DNA from: Treponema sp.
GTDB taxonomy: Bacteria; Spirochaetota; Spirochaetia; Treponematales; Rectinemataceae
Assembly (NCBI GenBank): GCA_017849315.1
Contig: JAFIHQ010000105.1
Location: 1 to 34,413, forward strand
Length of the DNA: 34,413 nt
Reading direction: 5' to 3'
Shown piece by piece: positions 7,690 to 15,062 of this stretch; the first letter of the stretch is position 1; every line of letters begins with the position of its first letter. Position numbers and translations under genes: made by a program. The notes below the pieces were generated by a model, which did not search any database, was not told where the DNA came from, and worked only from the letters and a program-made list of their open reading frames with translations.

Positions 7690-8330
7690 TCCTTGTCCTC
7701 CTTAAAAGCCTTCAGCTCTGTTAGATATGCATTATAATCAACATAAAACAAGATTTCACTCGCAGAATAAGAATAGTCCCCCATATCAAAATCACCATAA
7801 CTTTCATCCAATAAGTCATTGAACTCTGCATTATCATCAAATGATATTTTATCCTTATATGTTTCAATATGTCGTCTAGGATTCTTATTCTCAAAAGCTC
7901 TAATAAGAAATGTAGCTATTATTTCCGTTGAATCTATAAGGAATTCTCTTGTCATTTCATCAACTCTACTATTGCGCTCTTTCAGCTCTTCTAACTCTTT
8001 GCCATGTGCCGTTATCCCTATTTCATTTCTAAGATTACCCATCTCTTGACCAATGCTTGCTAATGCAGTAGAAATATGATTCACCAATTCTTGATTGGCG
8101 TATCCAAGTGAATTAAATGCTTGTTTCAAAATTTTATTAGTAGTTGCATTTTCTTCAATTGAAATGTTTTTTAATTTACATATTTCTTTACAGATTGTTT
8201 CAAGTAGCGACTTTGCATTCTCAAATGCCGTGCTAAAGTCGTCCTGAATGTAGGTATCTATTCTTTGAGTATAAATTCGTAAATCAGACCATCGTCCATA
8301 TTGTTCAATTACTTGATTGAGCTTTTTCAT
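7686..8330 (-). CDS. Abortive-infection-like protein (Abi_C-type C-terminus)
   Basis: The 214-residue, strikingly AT-rich gene encodes a helical, acidic protein. Residues 99-111 read NLRNEIGITAHGK, the LRN...HGK signature that I associate with the Abi_C domain found at the C-terminus of phage abortive-infection proteins and of many small proteins inside restriction-modification loci. The stretch from about 33 to 58, with CKEICK, resembles the preceding helices of that domain. The tail (about 155-214) is rich in Asp, Glu and Tyr. It starts 23 nt after hsdS with GAGGA upstream, and it overlaps the next small ORF by ATGA. A role as accessory or backup toxin to the RM system is an inference. The base composition suggests separate acquisition. 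Confidence 0.65.
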   Translation of the reverse strand: MKKLNQVIEQYGRWSDLRIYTQRIDTYIQDDFSTAFENAKSLLETICKEICKLKNISIEENATTNKILKQAFNSLGYANQELVNHISTALASIGQEMGNLRNEIGITAHGKELEELKERNSRVDEMTREFLIDSTEIIATFLIRAFENKNPRRHIETYKDKISFDDNAEFNDLLDESYGDFDMGDYSYSASEILFYVDYNAYLTELKAFKEDKE

Positions 8331-8353
8331 AGTTTAGCAATCCTCAATCAATC

Positions 8354-9547
8354 TCATAATTTCACCCTGACCTCTCTGCTCATCAGTTTTGGAAGCAAAG
8401 TGTCACGAAGTTTTTCAAGAGTGCGGATTTGCATTTTATTGCATAAAATCCTCTTGATTATTGGATTCGACTTGGAAGAAAAAAGTTCAAGCTTACTTTT
8501 GGGAGGTATACGCATCTTTATTCTTAGTGTTTCTACTGGGCTTAAATTCGGTTGGGCAGTTCCTTTGGCCATTTCTTCTAGTAAACGTTTTGTCTTCTCC
8601 ATTCTAAAGTATATGTATGTGTATGCCATATCTCTACTATTTTTGGCAAAAAGTTTCGCAACTCTCTGATTCAATAGAGCATTATTCACGTCAACAAGAC
8701 AACACCTTCCAACATTACCGGTAAGCGACAATAAAATATCGCCAGGTTTCAAATAGCAATAATTCGGCATTCTTGAAGGAATATCATTTATCTTATCAGT
8801 CTTTGAAATATCTAGATGGCCATCCTGTACAGATTTAATTGTTATTAAGCAATACTTGCCTAACTCTGTGAATAAGTCTGACTTAAATGGAAAACCCGGA
8901 AGAATATCTATCATATTAGCTATTGTTCCTTCCTCCCACTTCTCATCCGCCTCTTCAATAAACCACTGCCGAAACAGCGCCTCTGCCATCTGCTCCAATG
9001 TATGGTTTTCCCGGTTAAGCAAGTCTATCTTGTCGTCAAGACTGGAGAGCACAGAGGCAATGGTGCGCTGTTCGGGAAGTGGAGGAAGAAGAATTTCAAG
9101 ACTTTCAATATCTGCTGGTCTTAATGAAGGGTATGCTGAAGTTGATGCTTCTGCGATTATATCTAAATATTCTACAATTTCATGAGATGTCAGAAAATAA
9201 TAAATGAAAAAAGAATCTGCCTCTTTCTGATTTGTCTCAATTACTATAAATCCTGTTGAAACTACAAGGTTTGGAGGAGGATTTTTGATTATTCCATAAT
9301 GTCTTTGAATAGGCCTTACTGTTGAATAAATAATATCTTTATCTTTTACAAGTCTTTTTGCTCGGCTTGGTGCATCAGATAATAAAAGTTCCTGATAGCA
9401 ATCAACCTTCCCTCGCGTTATTGAGCTAGTATCTAAGTATAATATTTTATTTTGTGAATATTCATTATCAATGCTATTTCTATTTATTTCCGCAACCTCT
9501 CCCAGCTTGCATTCCCTCCATCCTTCCGGTATTCTGTCAGCCATCAT
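8354..9547 (-). CDS. hsdS: Type I restriction-modification specificity subunit (HsdS)
   Basis: The 397-residue protein has the two-part HsdS layout. The first target-recognition domain spans about 1-150. A central conserved helix follows at about 154-198, with LPPLPEQRTIASVLSSLDDK and a QMAEALFRQWF ending. The second target-recognition domain is at about 200-345, with PGDILLSLTGNVGRCC and GTAQPNLSP. A distal conserved helix ends with LEKLRDTLLPKLMSREVRV. These domains read the two halves of a split recognition sequence for both methylation and cleavage. The ATG overlaps the stop of the HNH gene (ATGA), implying coupled translation. The recognition domains are AT-richer than hsdM or hsdR, as expected for fast-exchanging segments. 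The DNA target cannot be read from sequence alone. Confidence 0.93.
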   Translation of the reverse strand: MMADRIPEGWRECKLGEVAEINRNSIDNEYSQNKILYLDTSSITRGKVDCYQELLLSDAPSRAKRLVKDKDIIYSTVRPIQRHYGIIKNPPPNLVVSTGFIVIETNQKEADSFFIYYFLTSHEIVEYLDIIAEASTSAYPSLRPADIESLEILLPPLPEQRTIASVLSSLDDKIDLLNRENHTLEQMAEALFRQWFIEEADEKWEEGTIANMIDILPGFPFKSDLFTELGKYCLITIKSVQDGHLDISKTDKINDIPSRMPNYCYLKPGDILLSLTGNVGRCCLVDVNNALLNQRVAKLFAKNSRDMAYTYIYFRMEKTKRLLEEMAKGTAQPNLSPVETLRIKMRIPPKSKLELFSSKSNPIIKRILCNKMQIRTLEKLRDTLLPKLMSREVRVKL

Positions 9548-10095
9548 GCCTCTCCTTCCACACGCAGATCCAGGTCAAGTACCGACAGTCTTTTTCCTCC
9601 GCAGTTGCTGTCCAGAGTTCCATTGCACTGGTGGCAGTAGTAAATGGTCTTCAGGTATTTCTTTTCAAGAAGCTCTGGGATGATGTCTGATGTGTTTTCA
9701 TCGGGATATAGCTCCTCGTAAAAGTGGTACAGTCCCTTCGTGCCCTTCCTAGAGTTGCAGGTTCTGCATGCCCATATCTGGTTGTGTATACCTTGGATCC
9801 GATCGCAGGTGGAACAGCGTTCGTTGATATTGAGTGAACGAGGAACAATGTGTTCCCAGCTCAAGCCGCTGGTGCTATCGCAGTAGATGCATTGTTTCTC
9901 CATTTCCACGAGCTGCCGGTCTTCCCGCAGTATTTCTGACCATTTCTTTTCATCGTTTTTCAATTCGCGAAAGGTTTTCTTGATAAAACCATACGACGTT
10001 GCCTTTGCATCCAGGCCAAAGGCGCTCTTTGCGATGATCTTTGCATATTGATAATAGATAAGGTCTCGTATTGTCTGTACTTCTCTATCAGGCAT
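9544..10095 (-). CDS. HNH endonuclease family protein inside the RM operon
   Basis: The 183-residue protein has an HNH core. Zinc-binding Cys69/Cys72 lie in CIYC, the first catalytic histidine is His82 in WEHIVPRSLN, and the core ends with IWACRTCNSRKGTKG (Cys110/Cys113, Asn114, Lys117). A further CSTC pair lies at 94-97, and a second zinc-ribbon-like CHQC pair at 154-157 sits near the C-terminus. The N-terminal 60 residues are helical and unassigned. It begins 8 nt before the end of the ORF6N gene with GGGAGG upstream, and ends overlapping hsdS. HNH genes are common in defence islands but are not part of a standard type I system. It may be an additional nuclease effector or a domesticated mobile nuclease. 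Confidence 0.8.
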   Translation of the reverse strand: MPDREVQTIRDLIYYQYAKIIAKSAFGLDAKATSYGFIKKTFRELKNDEKKWSEILREDRQLVEMEKQCIYCDSTSGLSWEHIVPRSLNINERCSTCDRIQGIHNQIWACRTCNSRKGTKGLYHFYEELYPDENTSDIIPELLEKKYLKTIYYCHQCNGTLDSNCGGKRLSVLDLDLRVEGEA

Positions 10096-10438
10096 AACAA
10101 GCCTCCCGCTTAATACTAACTTTTATCGCTGTTTCACTATGCAGAACAGTGGAAAGCATTGCTGCACCCTGCTCTGTAAATGCGTAGGGAAGATAGCGCC
10201 TGCCGCCCCAACTTGAGGTCACAATTTGTGACCTCAAGATTCCCATTTCAGATTCATTAAGCTGAAACATGAATTCAAGAGGAAATCGTTCTCTGTTTCG
10301 TTTTACTGCTTGATTCAACACCTTCGTTTCTACACCATAAAGCGCAGATAGATCTTCATCCAGCATCACCTGTACTCCACGAATTGTGTATATCCTGTTT
10401 TGAATATCTTCAACGGACACAAGTTCGTTTTCACTCAT
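10088..10438 (-). CDS. ORF6N-domain protein, C-terminally truncated
   Basis: The 116-residue product matches the ORF6N domain of phage antirepressor-like DNA-binding proteins. Diagnostic stretches are IYTIRGVQVMLDEDLSALYG, VETKVLNQAVKRNRERFPLEF, SQIVTSSWGGRRYLPYAFTE and GAAMLSTVLHSETAIKV. Typical relatives continue after this point with a helical region; here homology stops at about residue 108 and the gene ends in SIKREACYA. The last codons supply the GGGAGG ribosome binding site of the HNH gene. The start overlaps the hsdM stop (ATGA). ORF6N genes are often found within type I RM operons. A role in DNA binding or in regulating the operon is possible, but nothing in the sequence proves it. 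Confidence 0.82.
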   Translation of the reverse strand: MSENELVSVEDIQNRIYTIRGVQVMLDEDLSALYGVETKVLNQAVKRNRERFPLEFMFQLNESEMGILRSQIVTSSWGGRRYLPYAFTEQGAAMLSTVLHSETAIKVSIKREACYA

Positions 10439-11979
10439 TTTATCTCAATCTTCTTCAAATTTTCCATTATGAGCCTGTTTAGTCGTTCTTCCTCTTTTAG
10501 CTCCTCCTCGAACTCTGCCTTTAACGCTGCAAAACGCTCATTAAAGTCAAAATCGTCTTCTTCATCGGGTAACCCCACATAGCGGCCGGGAGTGAGTACG
10601 TAATCCAGCTCTCGCACCCTTTCGATAGACGCAGAATTGCAGAACCCCTTTACGTCCTGGTATGTGCCGTTGGGATTTCGCCAGTTGTGATAGGTTGATG
10701 CAATCTTTTCTATGTCTTCGTTAGAAAACTCGAGCGTTCTGCGATTGATAAGGTGTCCCATGTTTCGGGCATCGATAAACAGAATCTCGTCGGTGCGGGT
10801 ACGATAGCCACCATTTGCCTTGTTCCTGCTGACAAACCATAGGCAGGCGGGTATCTGGGTGTTCAAGAATAATTTTGGAGGAAGGTTAACAATGCAGTCA
10901 ACGAGACGATCTTCAATGATCTGCTTCCGTATCTCTCCCTCACCTGATGTCTTCGAGGTAAGCGAGCCTTTTGCAAGTACAAACCCGGCAGCGCCGCTCG
11001 GGGCAAGATGATAAATGAAGTGCTGCACCCACGCGTAGTTTGCATTTCCTTCAGGCGGTACGCCATACTTCCATCTTCCATCTTTCCTGAGTAACTCCCC
11101 ACTCCAGTCGCTGTCGTTAAAAGGTGGATTGGCAAGCACATAATCCGCTTTCAAGTCCTTATGCGCATCGTTTAAAAATGAGCCTTCGTTGTTCCATTTG
11201 ACCTGTGAGCTATCTATTGCTCGTATGGCGAGGTTCATCTTGCAGAGCCGCCACGTGGTGAGGTTGCTCTCCTGACCATAGATAGAGATATCATTTACTC
11301 TGCCCTGATGTTGGGCGACAAACTTTTCCGACTGCACGAACATCCCGCCAGAGCCACAGCAGGGATCGAACACCCTACCTTTGTAGGGTTCGAGCATCTC
11401 GACAAGTAACTCTACAACGCTCCGGGGAGTATAGAATTGGCCTCCCTTCTTTCCTTCTGCAAGGGCAAACTCGCCAAGAAAGTACTCAAACACATGGCCC
11501 AGTACATCGGCGCTTCTGGCTTTTGCATCGTGCATGGCTATATTGCTGATAAGGTCAATAAGCCCACCAAGGTTCGCAGGGTCAAGATTGCCCCGGGCAT
11601 ATACCTTTGGCAGCACATCCTTGAGCGATGGATTCTCCTTTTCGATGGCATCCATGGCTGCATCAACAATGGTACCTATCGTGGGTTTCTTCGCCTCCGC
11701 TTGCAGGAATGACCAGCGAGCTTCATGAGGAACAAAAAAGACGTTCTCCGCACGATACTCATCTCTATCTTCGGGGTCTGCTCCCGCATACTCCCCTTCG
11801 CCTTTTTTCAGCTTCTCGTACAGGCTTTCAAAGGCATCCGATATGTACTTGAGAAAAATTAAGCCCAGAACGACATGCTTGTATTCCGCAGCATCTATGT
11901 TTTTTCTGAGCTTGTCAGCAGCCTTCCAGAGCTGTTTTTCCAGTGGTTCTTCTTGCCAGTTATCGTTTTTCTTTGCCAT
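10435..11979 (-). CDS. hsdM: Type I restriction-modification methyltransferase subunit (HsdM)
   Basis: The 514-residue protein is the N6-adenine methyltransferase subunit. An N-terminal helical HsdM_N domain (about 8-165, starting EEPLEKQLWKAADKLR) precedes the Rossmann methylase domain. GGQFYTP lies at 179-185, SAM-binding motif I at 203-214 (VFDPCCGSGGMF), and catalytic motif IV NPPF at 284-287. The C-terminal helical tail (about 470-514) probably contacts HsdS. It is the first gene of the operon. No ribosome binding site precedes the ATG. A possible promoter (TTGCCA, 17 nt, CATTAT on the minus strand at about 11993-12021) would begin transcription within a few bases of the start codon, so a very short leader is likely. 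The protein appears complete. Confidence 0.95.
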   Translation of the reverse strand: MAKKNDNWQEEPLEKQLWKAADKLRKNIDAAEYKHVVLGLIFLKYISDAFESLYEKLKKGEGEYAGADPEDRDEYRAENVFFVPHEARWSFLQAEAKKPTIGTIVDAAMDAIEKENPSLKDVLPKVYARGNLDPANLGGLIDLISNIAMHDAKARSADVLGHVFEYFLGEFALAEGKKGGQFYTPRSVVELLVEMLEPYKGRVFDPCCGSGGMFVQSEKFVAQHQGRVNDISIYGQESNLTTWRLCKMNLAIRAIDSSQVKWNNEGSFLNDAHKDLKADYVLANPPFNDSDWSGELLRKDGRWKYGVPPEGNANYAWVQHFIYHLAPSGAAGFVLAKGSLTSKTSGEGEIRKQIIEDRLVDCIVNLPPKLFLNTQIPACLWFVSRNKANGGYRTRTDEILFIDARNMGHLINRRTLEFSNEDIEKIASTYHNWRNPNGTYQDVKGFCNSASIERVRELDYVLTPGRYVGLPDEEDDFDFNERFAALKAEFEEELKEEERLNRLIMENLKKIEIK

Positions 11980-12080
11980 AGTATACTCTATAATGAATCA
12001 ACTCTTAAGAACTGGCAACCAGATATCTCGAAAATTCTGTTGTTCCTTACTTTTGCTTATAAGACGAGCAGGTCAAGGCA

Positions 12081-12482
12081 ATAGTCACGTTCGAGGCAAA
12101 CAAACAGGAAATGAACCTCCAGCAGGTTGGAGAAGCCTTAAAAGAGGCTCTAGCGCACTATGGAGCCCCTTGTATATTCAATACTGATCAGGGCAGCCAG
12201 TTTACGTCGAATACGTTTATACATCTTCTCCAGGAACAGGGGATAAGAATCAGCATGGATGGCCGCGGCCGCTGGCGGGATAACGTGCATATCGAACGGC
12301 TCTGGAGGACGGTCAAGTACGAAGACATCTATCTCCAGGGCTATGAAAACGTACGGTCGTTAAAACGGGGCCTTGCTTCGTACTTTATAGTTTATAACCA
12401 GTATAGGTTCCATCAGAACCTGGACTACGAGACGCGCGACCACCGCTATCGTTCGTTTCAGGCAAAGGATTTGGTAGCATGA
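12081..12482 (+). pseudogene. IS3-family transposase (OrfB) C-terminal remnant
   Basis: Only the second half of an rve-type DDE integrase core remains. The second catalytic aspartate is in IFNTDQGSQFTS, and the glutamate is in DNVHIERLWRTVKYEDIYL. A C-terminal YRFHQNLDYETRDHRY-type segment precedes a normal stop. The first catalytic aspartate, the N-terminal half and OrfA are missing, and homology fades upstream of about 12100, so the element is dead. The sequence near 12508-12532 (TTTTGGTCTTGACTAATGGG...) resembles the right end of such elements. The remnant lies just upstream of hsdM on the opposite strand. It marks this side of the RM island as a site of past rearrangement and may have replaced the native upstream region. 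Confidence 0.8.
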
Positions 12483-12803
12483 AGTACCACCTTATTCGTG
12501 AACTCTTTTTGGTCTTGACTAATGGGCCCAGCTTCCTCCGACTTTGACGCCCGCCTGGCCGGCGGTAAGGACAACCATGGTCAAAATGGAGGTTTTGTCT
12601 AGCATGACTAGCGAAATGCGCGCCGGCCAGCCACGCCGCGATGGGCAAGCTCCACGCGGCCCTCATGCCTTTTGCAACAGAACACATAACGGGCTTTCGG
12701 CCAGACAAACAGTAAGATAAGCTATTAAGTACGCAGAATTAAGTACGCATAATAGAGGATGAAGCCCCTTCGTTTGTCTATTCTGCAACTGGAGGACTAT
12801 CTG
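12483..12803. other. Intergenic stretch after the IS remnant
   Basis: Apart from the likely IS right end (about 12508-12532), I see no gene or RNA here. The GC-rich segment 12540-12700 has an open minus-strand frame, but its Arg/Pro/Ser-rich translation has no ribosome binding site and looks like chance. The direct repeat AAGTACGCA near 12725-12750 lies just ahead of the reductase gene. Confidence 0.4.
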
Positions 12804-13334
12804 TTGAAAACAGTTGCTTACATTGCCTGCTCGATGGATGGCTACATAGCGCGGGCAGATGGCGATATCGAATGGCTAACTCAAATACCCAATCCTGAGC
12901 ATAGTGATTATGGATACGGAGATTTTCTCAAGACGATCGATGCCGTCCTATTGGGAAAAAACACTTTTGAACTGGCAATGCAATTCCCCGAGTGGCCTTA
13001 TTCAAAGCCGGTCTTCGTACTTTCTACCACTTTAAGACAGGTGCCGCCTCGTTTTGAAGGAAAGGTAGAGGTCCTAAATGGCCCCCTAACTCGAGTTCTT
13101 GAAACGCTTGAGAATCGGGGAATCGCCAATCTGTATGTGGACGGTGGTATGTTGATTCGAAGTTTGCTTCGAGAGGATCGGCTTGACGAGATGATAATCA
13201 CCACCGTGCCTGTCGTGTTGGGAGGGGGAATTCCGCTATTTGGCGAAACAGCGAAAACATTGGCTTTTGACTTGGTACGATCTGAGATCATCAATCACTC
13301 TATGGTCAAGACTTGCTATAGGAGAATAAGGTAG
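12804..13334 (+). CDS. RibD C-terminal / dihydrofolate reductase-fold protein
   Basis: The 176-residue product belongs to the RibD_C family, the DHFR-fold NADPH-dependent reductases related to YyaP/YwjB. Typical pieces are VAYIACSMDGYIARADGDIEWL at the N-terminus, VLLGKNTFELAMQFPEWPYS, NLYVDGGMLIRSLLREDRLDEM (the VDGG nucleotide loop) and the TTVPVVLGGGIPLF block. The preferred start is TTG 12804, because GGAGG lies 9 nt upstream and homology begins there. A frame starting at ATG 12759 adds 15 unrelated residues. The substrate is unknown; family members reduce pteridine- or flavin-like compounds or are uncharacterised. It has no operon partner. Confidence 0.82.
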   Translation: MKTVAYIACSMDGYIARADGDIEWLTQIPNPEHSDYGYGDFLKTIDAVLLGKNTFELAMQFPEWPYSKPVFVLSTTLRQVPPRFEGKVEVLNGPLTRVLETLENRGIANLYVDGGMLIRSLLREDRLDEMIITTVPVVLGGGIPLFGETAKTLAFDLVRSEIINHSMVKTCYRRIR

Positions 13335-13463
13335 CGGTCTTCAGAGAGCGACCGTACTCCGAAGATCTACCCAAAAAGGGCCAAGGTGGTATAGTTATTT
13401 GATTTATTCTTGGGCTTACCGCCGCTTGGAGTGTATATTCAGTCGGTGACAACTAAACAGACA

Positions 13464-14216
13464 CTAACGTTTCAAAACAGTGCGCTGGTTGACAATCAGG
13501 TCAAAATAAGTAGGGTTCAAATAGTACTTGTTATGCGTAACAATGTTGGAAGTTCCACTATACAGTGTTTCACTTAAAAGAATTAATGAATTTGAGTTAA
13601 TCAGGGTCTGTTCATTAGAAAACTCTTTTCTGCTTGTAATTGAAACATGCGTCACCGCATATGATGCAAGGCCATAGATGTCACGCTCGAGAAAAAGCTT
13701 AACTTTCTCTGCGTCCTGAATATCAATTTGAAGAGCCGAAAGTGCATCAATATCCGTGAAAGAAAAGCAACAAGCTACCAGCCTGTTTTGGAATCTATAC
13801 CAACGATCAGAGGCCATAACTACTCTGGACTTATCGTATCCAAAGAGTTTCATCACGTATTCGCTTGCTGCTTCGAATCTTATGTCGATTTTTGTTTCTT
13901 GAATTGTGCATGTAGCATAGGTCAGAACAGGGTTTGCGATATTCTCCAGCCCCCTGGACTTTCTTCCGGCCAAATCCACTATGAAGTTGCCTTTGCCGTG
14001 TTCCCTGCGAATTATGCCATCTTCTGTCATCAGTATGAGAGCCTGGCGTAGCGTTGGTCTGCTAACACCAAGCTCAGCAGCAAGTTTTATTTCACCGGGA
14101 AGTTTGTCGCCTTCCTTAAAGTTATTATCCTGAATGAACTTGAATATACGCTCATAGGTGTGCACATAGAGGGGTTTCTTAGTTGTGTTAGGCGCAATGA
14201 CTTCTTCGGTAAACAT
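13464..14216 (-). CDS. GntR-family regulator with UTRA domain
   Basis: This 250-residue repressor-type regulator has an N-terminal winged helix-turn-helix, with the recognition region near EIKLAAELGVSRPTLRQAL (43-61) and the wing REHGKGNFIV. A UTRA effector-binding domain of the HutC/FarR class fills the rest. ATG 14216 is preferred to the TTG one codon upstream. It is the last gene of the nucleoside operon, 7 nt after the phosphorylase gene. The likely ligand is a nucleoside, base or phosphorylated sugar from the pathway, and the likely target is the operon's own promoter, where the dyad CTTGT-TAT-ACAAG sits. Both are inferences from position. Confidence 0.88.
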   Translation of the reverse strand: MFTEEVIAPNTTKKPLYVHTYERIFKFIQDNNFKEGDKLPGEIKLAAELGVSRPTLRQALILMTEDGIIRREHGKGNFIVDLAGRKSRGLENIANPVLTYATCTIQETKIDIRFEAASEYVMKLFGYDKSRVVMASDRWYRFQNRLVACCFSFTDIDALSALQIDIQDAEKVKLFLERDIYGLASYAVTHVSITSRKEFSNEQTLINSNSLILLSETLYSGTSNIVTHNKYYLNPTYFDLIVNQRTVLKR

Positions 14217-14223
14217 CAAACAT

Positions 14224-15000
14224 TCACTTTTTCAGTTTGGTTTGTTCTAAGGCATAGATGGTTTCCAATACCACCTTGATTTCGAGATCCCACGCCTCAG
14301 CCAACTTGGTGTTCTCTGTTGTATAGATAACCTCACCTGTTGTCAAGTTCCCCGACGCGCCGCAGATGCAGGCAGTAACGACGTCTCTCAAATGGCCGAT
14401 GGTGAAGAGTGCCGACGATTCCATCTCTATGTTTTGTATCTTGAGGTCCTGCAGCTTTTTGATGAACTCCGGGGTCTCGCCATAGAATGCATCGTCAGTA
14501 CTGCTGATGCCAGCAAACACTCTTGTGTTGGTGCCTTGAGTCATACGCTTTGCGGTTTGTATGAGTAAGTTTGTAAAATCAAAGTCTGGAACCGCCGGGA
14601 AGTTGTTGGGTACATAGAATGACGAAGTGCCCTCATTCTTCATTGAAGCCGTGGAAATAAGTAAATCTCCAATTTTTACGTCCGGCCTGATAGCTGCCGA
14701 GCTTCCAATCCGGATTAAGTTCTTTGCCCCAATATGAATAAGTTCTTCTGCTGCGATCGCTGTGGACGGACACCCCATACCTGTTGACGTCACACTGACT
14801 TTGACTCCTTTATAATAACCGGTAAATGTTCTATGTTCTCTATGATTCGCCATAAGCCTGGCATTATCGAGGTATTTTGCTACCCTATCGCTACGGGCTG
14901 GGTCACCAGGCAATAAGACATACTCACCTACATCGCCAACATCGAGCTCGATGTGGTACTGCCGCGTGTTTTTTGTAATTGCATTCTTGTCGATCGACAT
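14224..15000 (-). CDS. Nucleoside phosphorylase, uridine phosphorylase (Udp) family
   Basis: The 258-residue enzyme belongs to the PNP/UDP superfamily, which splits nucleosides with phosphate to a free base and ribose-1-phosphate. Recognisable elements are the phosphate-binding LLPGDPARSDRVAKYL near the N-terminus, HREHRTFTGYYKG, the glycine-rich STGMGCPSTAIAAEELIHIG, IRIGSSAAIRPDVKIGD, and the ribose-binding EMESSALFTIGHL. The overall pattern is nearest to Udp, but a purine substrate is equally possible because the neighbouring deaminase acts on purine-like compounds. ATG 15000 is chosen for its AAGGAG site; the longer frame to 15054 has none. It lies between the deaminase and regulator genes. 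Confidence 0.85.
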   Translation of the reverse strand: MSIDKNAITKNTRQYHIELDVGDVGEYVLLPGDPARSDRVAKYLDNARLMANHREHRTFTGYYKGVKVSVTSTGMGCPSTAIAAEELIHIGAKNLIRIGSSAAIRPDVKIGDLLISTASMKNEGTSSFYVPNNFPAVPDFDFTNLLIQTAKRMTQGTNTRVFAGISSTDDAFYGETPEFIKKLQDLKIQNIEMESSALFTIGHLRDVVTACICGASGNLTTGEVIYTTENTKLAEAWDLEIKVVLETIYALEQTKLKK

Positions 15001-15062
15001 ACTTAACTCCTTATCAAATCTATAGAATTCGAAATTAAAATCTTGAGGCAACAAAGTTGCCT

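Noticed and set aside
12385..12708. 107-codon minus-strand frame beside the IS remnant
   Set aside because: It overlaps the transposase remnant in antisense, with no ribosome binding site and Arg/Ser/Pro-rich composition.
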